Positions 1 through 5,470 of a stretch of 6,149 nucleotides of DNA are shown here, in pieces. The stretch lies in NCBI GenBank assembly GCA_022600655.1, contig JAHZJZ010000260.1, positions 1 through 6,149 of the forward strand. The letters are read 5' to 3'. The stretch's first letter is position 1. Every line of letters begins with the position of its first letter. This DNA is from Campylobacterota bacterium (GTDB taxonomy: Bacteria; Campylobacterota; Campylobacteria; Campylobacterales; Sulfurovaceae). The translations under genes and the position numbers were made by a program. The notes under the pieces were generated by a model. It saw only the letters and a list, made by a program, of their open reading frames with translations. It did not search any database and had not been told where the DNA came from.

Positions 1-868
1 AACTTTTAAAGACCGAAAAGCTGAACCTAAAGAGAGTGTTTTTGGAGACATTGCACGAACCTACTTCTATATGCGTGACCGATATGGACTAAAAATCAGT
101 AAATCGCAAGAGAAGATGCTTATCGCTTGGAATAACATCGACCCCGTAAATCGATGGGAGAAAAAGAGAAACCAACTTATCAAAAAGCTACAAGGTGATG
201 AGAATCTCTATGTGACCAACTACCAAAAGATGGAGCAACTAGGTGAAGAAAAGAGTAACCCCTCAACTGATATCAGTGAGGTCAAAGAGGAACTAGCAGA
301 AGAGTATGCTTTTATATTAAACTATCTCTCTGCCCCTGTTGCAGCAATTGTTTTAATGTTTATGACACTTTTTGTGGTCTATAGACGGAAAAAGGCAACG
401 CCACAAGAAGTAAGTCCAGCTGTTCAAGAGAAGAAAACCGATACCTATCTTATTGTTACCCAACTGGCTAACTCAGCCATTAGCATCAATGAAAAAAATG
501 AAATAATTATAGAAAAAGTAGACAAAAACAATCCTAACCAACACTGGGTCTTCACCAAAGCCAATCAGAAAAAAGAGTACTTCTTCATCGAAAATCCAGC
601 CACAGGTAAAGTCATAGAAGTAGAAGAGAGTAACAGTAACGATGGAGCTAAAATTATACTCAACAAAAAAAGAAGTCGAAAAAATGACCACCAAGAGTGG
701 AAGTTAGAGGCTTCAGAGAGTGAAGGTTATAACTTCATCATCAACAAATGGTCACTCAATGTTCTTGATGTACGCTACAAAAAAACAGCCGACGGCACAC
801 GACTACAAAGTTTTCATAAAAAAGTAAGAGGCACTAACAATCAGGAATGGGTTCTTCAGGAGGTGTAA
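1..868 (+). CDS. Endonuclease I family nuclease fused to a TM helix and ricin-type lectin domain (5' partial)
   Basis: The reading frame is open to the left edge (first full codon at 2), so the ATG at 71 is internal; the codons before it (FGDIARTYFYMRDRYG) are typical of endonuclease I (EndA/Vvn family), periplasmic or secreted nonspecific DNases. 288 residues are visible. Residues 1 to about 75 match the family C-terminal half: the RTYFYMRDRYGL helix, then AWNNIDPV and a QGDENLYV stretch equivalent to QGN-NPF. The His/Glu metal-binding core would lie upstream, outside the window. An acidic linker leads to one hydrophobic segment at about 105-127 (nt 314-382) followed by RRKK. The C-terminal third (nt about 440-865) has three QxW motifs (QHW, QEW, QEW) spaced 51 and 50 residues apart, the signature of a three-lobed ricin B-type beta-trefoil; the third lobe has VLDVRYKKTADGTRLQ. 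The cysteine of E. coli EndA's WECER stretch is absent (WEKKR). Nuclease assignment is strong by motif; activity cannot be judged without the 5' half. Confidence 0.86.
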   Translation, partial: TFKDRKAEPKESVFGDIARTYFYMRDRYGLKISKSQEKMLIAWNNIDPVNRWEKKRNQLIKKLQGDENLYVTNYQKMEQLGEEKSNPSTDISEVKEELAEEYAFILNYLSAPVAAIVLMFMTLFVVYRRKKATPQEVSPAVQEKKTDTYLIVTQLANSAISINEKNEIIIEKVDKNNPNQHWVFTKANQKKEYFFIENPATGKVIEVEESNSNDGAKIILNKKRSRKNDHQEWKLEASESEGYNFIINKWSLNVLDVRYKKTADGTRLQSFHKKVRGTNNQEWVLQEV

Positions 869-1511
869 GCACCTCCTCTATTTGGTCTACTACGTCCTCT
901 AAACCTCTTTTTTTCTTCTCTGAATTAATATCTTCTACATCGATTATCCAATTTATACTCTGCTCTTTTATTGGTAATGCACTGCTGTTTATATCGGTTA
1001 GAGTGTAGTTGCTTTTATTGGTATCTTGTTTTAAAAAAAGTAGGAACTCATCTTTGGCTATTGCTGAAGAGAAGCTCTTAGCTTGAACTAAAATGGAACT
1101 GTTTACATCACCTTTTAAGACTCTACTAGGTTGAAATAAAAGAGACTCAGTTATACCTTTAGTGGTATTATTCTCTATTTTTTTTTCAAATGTTGCAACC
1201 AAAATATGAGATGAACGCTCTATATGATTGGTTAGCGTAATACTATTTTTTTCCTCTTTTAACTCCGTAGAGCTATTGAGTTCAGAACTATTATTATCTA
1301 AAGATGTATTAATGTCTAAGCTTTTTACTGTCTCATTGATATCATCTATAACTGTGCTAGTGTTAATATCAGGCTCTTCTACTGTACTATTTGCCTCAAT
1401 GGTTTGACTTTTAGTTATATTCCCCTCCAATATCTCTACAGTCTGATTAAGCTCTCCTAATAAAAAAGTACTAAATAGCAAAAGGTAAAATATATTTCTA
1501 CTTAATGACAT
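834..1511 (-). CDS. Exported sequon-rich protein of unknown function
   Basis: I do not recognise a named family. The 225-residue protein starts at ATG 1511 behind a good Shine-Dalgarno AGGAG (1517-1521). The N-terminus (MSLSRNIFYLLLFSTFLLG) is a signal peptide with likely cleavage near G19; there is no lipobox cysteine. Residues 20-98 are a low-complexity, acidic N/S/T-rich stretch. Residues about 100-185 look like a small beta-rich domain with HILVATF, SRVLKGD and DEFLLFL, a pattern I associate with uncharacterised secreted beta domains (weak inference). The tail is charged, then proline-rich, and ends in the only cysteine (C225). Twelve Asn sit in D/E-X-N-X-S/T, the sequon of the PglB oligosaccharyltransferase of Campylobacter: N22, 31, 41, 50, 59, 68, 74, 79, 115, 137, 165 and 175. 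The protein is therefore probably translocated to the periplasm and N-glycosylated if the organism has a pgl system. Its 3' end overlaps the nuclease gene by 35 bp. Gene reality is well supported by signal peptide, RBS and promoter; function is unknown. Confidence 0.85.
   Translation of the reverse strand: MSLSRNIFYLLLFSTFLLGELNQTVEILEGNITKSQTIEANSTVEEPDINTSTVIDDINETVKSLDINTSLDNNSSELNSSTELKEEKNSITLTNHIERSSHILVATFEKKIENNTTKGITESLLFQPSRVLKGDVNSSILVQAKSFSSAIAKDEFLLFLKQDTNKSNYTLTDINSSALPIKEQSINWIIDVEDINSEKKKRGLEDVVDQIEEVLTPPEEPIPDC
858..877. terminator. Perfect 8-bp hairpin at the convergent gene ends (possible weak bidirectional terminator)
   Basis: AGGAGGTG (858-865), loop TAAG (866-869) and CACCTCCT (870-877) form a perfect stem-loop, GC-rich against the AT-rich surroundings. 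The loop contains the TAA stop of the nuclease gene, and the whole hairpin is coding for the opposite-strand protein. Neither side is followed by a real U-run (CTATTTGG on plus, GAAGAACCC on minus), so it is not a textbook intrinsic terminator; it could still stall polymerase or protect the 3' ends of converging transcripts. Confidence 0.4.
1269..1454 (-). repeat. Array of eight N-glycosylation sequons with near-9-residue spacing
   Basis: Within the exported protein, residues 20-81 carry the extended sequons ELNQT, EGNIT, EANST, DINTS, DINET, DINTS, DNNSS and ELNSS, with acceptor Asn at 22, 31, 41, 50, 59, 68, 74 and 79. The first five intervals are 9, 10, 9, 9 and 9 residues. The DNA copies use different codons (GATATTAACACTAGC, GATATCAATGAGACA, GACATTAATACATCT), so this is a degenerate protein-level repeat and not a recent tandem DNA duplication. 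Confidence 0.75.
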
Positions 1512-1550
1512 TTTATCTCCTAAGTTTCTTTAAATAACTACATTATTTGC

Positions 1551-1556
1551 ATTATA
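1551..1556 (-). promoter_or_regulatory. Extended -10 promoter of the exported sequon-rich protein
   Basis: Read on the minus strand the sequence is TTTGTTATAATGC: a consensus TATAAT preceded by TG-T, i.e. an extended -10. No -35 hexamer is visible, as is usual for sigma-70 promoters in Campylobacter-like bacteria. The predicted start is about 7 nt downstream, giving a leader of roughly 33 nt that contains the AGGAG ribosome binding site. Confidence 0.6.
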
Positions 1557-1577
1557 ACAAAAAAACATAAGAGAATT

Positions 1578-1586
1578 TGTTATAAT
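1578..1586 (+). promoter_or_regulatory. Extended -10 promoter of the ABC-F gene
   Basis: TGTTATAAT is a consensus TATAAT (1581-1586) with a TG-T extension and no clear -35. The predicted start near 1593 gives a leader of about 24 nt before ATG 1617. The ribosome binding site is weak (ACGGAA at 1606-1611). Confidence 0.65.
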
Positions 1587-1616
1587 CCCGTTAATAATTT
1601 TCTCAACGGAATAGAA

Positions 1617-3461
1617 ATGATACAAATAAACAACCTTAGCAAAAGTTTTGGTGGACGCATACTTTTTGAAAACATCAACCTACAAATGTCAAGCAATCAA
1701 AAAATAGGACTTATAGGGCGTAACGGTTCAGGAAAGTCTACCCTATTTAAAATCATCTTAGATGAAGAGAGCCATGACAGTGGAGAGCTGAATATCCCTA
1801 AAAATTATCAGATAGGAACGCTTCGTCAACATTTAGAGTTTACTAAAGCAACCGTGAGGGAGGAGTGTGCTCAGATTCTCTCTGAAGAGGAGCAGTACAA
1901 CTTTTATAAAATAGAGAAGATTCTCTTTGGTTTAGGGTTTACAGCTGAAGATTTAGAAAAAGACCCTCTTAGTTTTTCAGGAGGGTATCAGATTCGTATC
2001 AATTTGGCTAAACTTTTAGCTACTGAACCCAATATGCTACTGCTCGATGAACCTACCAACTACTTAGATATTCTCTCACTTCGTTGGCTAAAACGATTTA
2101 TCCGTGAGTTTGAGGGCGAAGTGATACTCATTACCCACGACCGTGAATTTATGGACGATGTTACTACCCATACCATGGGGATTCAGAGAAAATCTCTACA
2201 TATCATTCAAGGCAACACCAAAAAGTATGATGAGACTTTAGCTCTACACGATGAGACTTATGAGAAGACCCGTCAAAACCAAGAGAAAAAACGAAAAGAG
2301 TTAGAGGAGTTTGTGGCAAGAAACAAAGCCAGAGCTTCAACGGCAGCACTGGCTCAATCTAAAGCAAAAATGTTAGAGAAGATGGAAGATATGGATAGCC
2401 TTGAACAGGAAGCCAATCTTGCCTTTAACTTTACCTACAAAGAGACACCTGCCAAAATCACCCTACGAGCTGAAGCGTTAGGGTTTGGTTATAAAGCAGA
2501 TGAACCCCTCTTTTCTAATCTCTCTTTTGCTTTAGAGAATGGAAAAACTCTAGCCATTATTGGGAAAAATGGTAAAGGTAAATCTACCCTACTCAACTAC
2601 ATCGCAGGAGAACTACCCCACCAAGAAGGAGAGGTCAAGCTTCACCCCTCTACCACCCTAGCACATTTTGGACAGACCAATATCGAACGACTTAACACCT
2701 CTAATACCGTTTCAGATGAAATCAGCTCTGTTGATAAAATGTTAGGTATCGCCCAAGTACGAGGTATCTGTGGAACCATGATGTTCTCAGGTGAACTGGC
2801 TGACAAAAAGATAGAGCTACTCTCAGGAGGGGAGCGAAGCCGTGTAATGTTAGGAAAAATCATTGCTACCCCATCGAACCTACTGCTACTCGATGAACCT
2901 ACCAACCACTTAGATATGCAGTCCATTGAGTCACTCTGCAGTGCCATTGAGGATTTTGAGGGAGCAACCATTATGGTTACCCACTCCGAGATGCTTCTGC
3001 GACGACTGGCCAATGCTTTGGTCATCTTCCATAAAGATGGGGCTGAGTATTTTGATGGCACCTATGAAGAGTTCTTAGAAAAAATTGGTTGGGAAGAGGA
3101 GCAAGAGAACAACAGTACTAAACCCAAAGAGGAGAAGCCAAAAGTCGATAAAAAAGAGCGTAAAAAACAGCGAACAGCTCTTATACAAGCTAGAAGCAAA
3201 GAGTCATCTGCTCATAAAAAAGAGTTAGAGTTTTGTGAATCACAGATTATGGAACTCGAAGAGCTACTAGAGGAGCAAAATGAAAAACTTATGGAAGCTT
3301 CAAACAGTGGTGACAATGCAGGGATGATAGAACACTCTCAGAATGTAGGAAAAACTCAAGCCCAAATAGAGGAGCTATTTGAACGACTTGAGGTGGCTAG
3401 TGAGACGCTAGATGAAATCAATGAGCGTTATGAGATAGAGTTAAGCCGACTAGAGGGTTAA
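1617..3461 (+). CDS. ABC-F family ribosome-associated ATPase, YheS-like
   Basis: This complete 614-residue protein has two ABC ATPase domains and no membrane segment, the layout of ABC-F factors, which bind the ribosomal E site and act on stalled or slow translation by contacting the P-site tRNA. Domain 1: Walker A GRNGSGKST (34-42), signature SFSGG (119-123), Walker B LLLDEP (141-146) with TNYLD, H-loop H174. The linker (about 205-280) is the helical P-site tRNA-interaction arm, basic and alanine-rich around EEFVARNKARASTAALAQSK. Domain 2: Walker A GKNGKGKST (316-324), signature LSGGERSR (402-409), Walker B LLLLDEPTNHLD (422-433), H-loop H456 (VTHS, lacking the usual following Asp). Residues about 500-610 are a charged, lysine/glutamate-rich coiled-coil extension ending RLEG, as in E. 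coli YheS, which has similar length and order. Both catalytic glutamates are present. It is transcribed alone from its own promoter and converges on the kinase gene. Subfamily placement (YheS rather than Uup) is from memory of the C-terminal region. Confidence 0.95.
   Translation: MIQINNLSKSFGGRILFENINLQMSSNQKIGLIGRNGSGKSTLFKIILDEESHDSGELNIPKNYQIGTLRQHLEFTKATVREECAQILSEEEQYNFYKIEKILFGLGFTAEDLEKDPLSFSGGYQIRINLAKLLATEPNMLLLDEPTNYLDILSLRWLKRFIREFEGEVILITHDREFMDDVTTHTMGIQRKSLHIIQGNTKKYDETLALHDETYEKTRQNQEKKRKELEEFVARNKARASTAALAQSKAKMLEKMEDMDSLEQEANLAFNFTYKETPAKITLRAEALGFGYKADEPLFSNLSFALENGKTLAIIGKNGKGKSTLLNYIAGELPHQEGEVKLHPSTTLAHFGQTNIERLNTSNTVSDEISSVDKMLGIAQVRGICGTMMFSGELADKKIELLSGGERSRVMLGKIIATPSNLLLLDEPTNHLDMQSIESLCSAIEDFEGATIMVTHSEMLLRRLANALVIFHKDGAEYFDGTYEEFLEKIGWEEEQENNSTKPKEEKPKVDKKERKKQRTALIQARSKESSAHKKELEFCESQIMELEELLEEQNEKLMEASNSGDNAGMIEHSQNVGKTQAQIEELFERLEVASETLDEINERYEIELSRLEG
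2043..2917 (+). repeat. Pair of near-identical 29-bp direct repeats at the two Walker B/D-loop sites
   Basis: Positions 2043-2071 and 2889-2917 match at 28 of 29 bases (only 2061 T against 2907 C differs). They encode LDEPTN-Y/H-LD in the first and second ATPase domains. Protein conservation explains the residues but not the identical choice at nearly every synonymous site, which suggests shared codon preference or past conversion between the two halves. Confidence 0.6.
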
Positions 3462-3465
3462 AAAA

Positions 3466-5457
3466 CTACAGTAGCCGTGCAAGATCTTGCATAAACTCTT
3501 TTTTAGGCTCTACAATGAGTGAAATATCACCATCTGAAGAGAGCTTTTGTAGTTGGGAAGCTTGATTGGCTAAATCTTCAACACCAAGGTTTGACAAAAC
3601 ACCTCGAAGTGCATGGAAGTCCTCAATAAGTAGTTTTGTATTGTTAGCATCATAGTGACTCTCAACCCGCATCACATACTCTTTTATACTCACTAAGGCT
3701 TTATTTAGAAGTCTGCTAGATGTCTGGCTATTAAAGTTTCTTTTTAAATGTATTAGAGCCGTCTCTCGTAAATCTACCTCTCTTTTCTGGACTTCAAATA
3801 TTTGATTAACCAATTTTAATAACTTGCTCTCTATATCAATTCGCTCCAATGGCTTCTCTATAAAGTCATTCATGCCTGACTCTTCAGCTGCTATTTTATC
3901 CTCTTTATAGACATTGGCACTCATACAGATAATAGGGGTAACCTTATCAAATTTTCGTATGGTTCTTGTCGCTTCCAATCCATCCATAATAGGCATTCTC
4001 ATATCCATTAAAATCGCATCGTAACGTTTCTCTTTGGCTTTTTGAACAGCCACTTTACCATTTTCAGCTGTATCACACTTGATACCAAAAAAGGTCTCTA
4101 ACATCTCTTTTTCATACTCACGGTTTAACTCAACATCTTCAACAATTAAAATATGTAACTTAGAGAAGTCTTTCTCCTCTTTACTACCATGTAGTTTATA
4201 AGCATAAATCTCTTCAACCTCTTTAATAAGTCGCTGATAACTAATGGGCTTATTGAGTGCTTTATCAAAAGAGTCTAAAGCACTGTCGACTTGATTTCCC
4301 ACAAGAGCAATAAGCTTGATATCGGGATTAATAACTTTAAGTGTTCCTGCAATACTACAAGTCTTGCTCTCAAAGGTATCTACATCAAAAATCGCCACAT
4401 TTAGAAATCGTCCACTTGCCACCATATGCACCAGTGATGATGTTACATCTTGACTAGTGATATCATGGTTTTGAAAGTTAACACCTAGATTAATAAACTC
4501 TTTAGAGATTTTTTCAACCAACTCACTTTTTTTGGCAAACATCATAATATTAGTACTTTTTAGTGCTTTACCTATCTCATTTTTAGAACATCTATCTAGT
4601 GTAAGTGTTACACTAAAACGGCTACCTTTTCCCTTTTTGGATAGAAAGTTAATATTACCATTCATCATGGAGGCAAACTGTTGAGAAATAAAAAGTCCTA
4701 AACCAGTCCCCTGAGTTTTATCTGTTGATTGGAATGGTTCAAAGAGCCGTTTAGCTACCTCATCAGAGATACCTTCACCTGTATCATCAACATTAACAAT
4801 AATTTTAAGCTTACCATTCTCTAACTCCTCTAACTCTTTAATATAGAACCTGATAGTGCCTTTATGTGTAAATTTAGCCGCATTAGAAAGTAGGTTAATA
4901 AAAATTTGTTTAATACGTTTATCATCAGCCTTTACTTTATACTCCATCATTGGAATATCGACAATAAAGTTAACCCCTTTAGAGACTTTTGACTGAATTA
5001 AATTGGCACAGTCATTAAGTACATCATCAAGATCAATCCTTTTAGGAGAGAGTTCCACTCGATTGTCTCCTAATTTGGCGACATCTAAAAGGTCTGAAAC
5101 CAAAGAGAGAAGATGCTGTGAACTCTGCACAATACTCCCTAGGTATCGTTGTTGTCTATTGGTTAAAGTGGTATCTTCTAAAAGTTCACTATAACCCATA
5201 ATCGCTGTTAGAGGTGTTCTTAACTCATGACTTACTGAAGCAATAAACCGTTTTTCATTATTGAGTGACTCCTCTAACTCTTCATTTACTTTTGTTAAAA
5301 TATGAGCCGCAGCTAATCTATCTTTATTGGCTTTTTGATACTTTTGATTAAGTTTATAAATCTCTTTTTGGAGAAGTTCAACTCTTTTTAAAATCAACTC
5401 TTTCTCTTCAAAATCAGCAATCGACTCTATGGACGTTTTTATATTTTTTAAAAGCAT
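3466..5457 (-). CDS. Soluble hybrid histidine kinase with pseudo-receiver, receiver and HPt domains
   Basis: 663 residues from ATG 5457, preferred over the upstream GTG at 5475 because AAGGAG sits 7 nt before it. Residues 8-72 are a charged helical/coiled-coil lead-in with no membrane segment and no PAS, GAF or other sensor. HisKA: SVSHELRTPL with phospho-acceptor H77. HATPase: N box NLLSNAAKF (188-196), G1 DTGEG (225-229), F box FEPF (239-242), G2 GTGLG (250-254). Residues about 302-419 form a receiver-like fold with FDVD and KP conserved but the acidic pair replaced (FAKK), so probably non-phosphorylatable. Residues 433-552 are a canonical receiver: E440/D441, phospho-acceptor D485 (LMDMRMP), S513, K535. 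The C-terminus (about 560-663) is an HPt-like helical bundle with FHALRGVLSNLG, H615. The full His-Asp-His relay is thus in one chain; the final response regulator is not in the window. The gene lies 1 nt after the FIST gene stop, indicating co-translation and a shared signal. Confidence 0.96.
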   Translation of the reverse strand: MLLKNIKTSIESIADFEEKELILKRVELLQKEIYKLNQKYQKANKDRLAAAHILTKVNEELEESLNNEKRFIASVSHELRTPLTAIMGYSELLEDTTLTNRQQRYLGSIVQSSQHLLSLVSDLLDVAKLGDNRVELSPKRIDLDDVLNDCANLIQSKVSKGVNFIVDIPMMEYKVKADDKRIKQIFINLLSNAAKFTHKGTIRFYIKELEELENGKLKIIVNVDDTGEGISDEVAKRLFEPFQSTDKTQGTGLGLFISQQFASMMNGNINFLSKKGKGSRFSVTLTLDRCSKNEIGKALKSTNIMMFAKKSELVEKISKEFINLGVNFQNHDITSQDVTSSLVHMVASGRFLNVAIFDVDTFESKTCSIAGTLKVINPDIKLIALVGNQVDSALDSFDKALNKPISYQRLIKEVEEIYAYKLHGSKEEKDFSKLHILIVEDVELNREYEKEMLETFFGIKCDTAENGKVAVQKAKEKRYDAILMDMRMPIMDGLEATRTIRKFDKVTPIICMSANVYKEDKIAAEESGMNDFIEKPLERIDIESKLLKLVNQIFEVQKREVDLRETALIHLKRNFNSQTSSRLLNKALVSIKEYVMRVESHYDANNTKLLIEDFHALRGVLSNLGVEDLANQASQLQKLSSDGDISLIVEPKKEFMQDLARLL

Positions 5458-5470
5458 CTCATCGCTCCTT
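5455..5470 (-). promoter_or_regulatory. Ribosome binding site and stop/start coupling between the FIST and kinase genes
   Basis: On the minus strand AAAGGAGCGATGAGATG holds the kinase Shine-Dalgarno inside the last FIST codons (Lys-Glu-Arg), the FIST stop TGA (5459-5461), one G, then the kinase ATG (5455-5457). This decides the kinase start and implies translational coupling. An out-of-frame ATG overlaps the FIST stop and is not used for the kinase frame. Confidence 0.75.

Larger units (their letters stand above)
1551..1586. promoter_or_regulatory. Perfect 11-bp inverted repeat formed by the two divergent -10 elements
   Basis: ATTATAACAAA (1551-1561) and TTTGTTATAAT (1576-1586) are exact reverse complements separated by 14 nt. 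Each arm is the extended -10 of one divergent gene. The two promoters are so close that polymerase bound at one would cover the upstream contacts of the other, so they may compete; a dimeric regulator could also use the symmetry. The sequence fact is certain, the regulatory meaning is inferred. Confidence 0.6.

Noticed and set aside
71..73. ATG at 71 as the start of a small membrane-lectin protein
   Set aside because: The frame is open to the left edge and the upstream residues match endonuclease I, so this Met is internal to a longer gene.
473..694. Open frame of 73 codons on the minus strand
   Set aside because: It is a shadow of the ricin-type domain; its hydrophobic look comes from the complement of lysine/asparagine-rich codons.
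858..877. Stem-loop whose arms resemble the Shine-Dalgarno and anti-Shine-Dalgarno (AGGAGGTG and CACCTCCT)
   Set aside because: It is at gene ends with no start codon in a suitable position on either strand; the resemblance follows from being a GC-rich palindrome and is probably chance.
2642..3061. Open frame of 139 codons on the minus strand
   Set aside because: It is antisense to the second ATPase domain of the ABC-F gene, whose motifs are fully conserved; no RBS or recognisable protein.
5003..5194. Open frame of 63 codons on the plus strand
   Set aside because: It is antisense to the HisKA region of the kinase, with no RBS or protein-like features.
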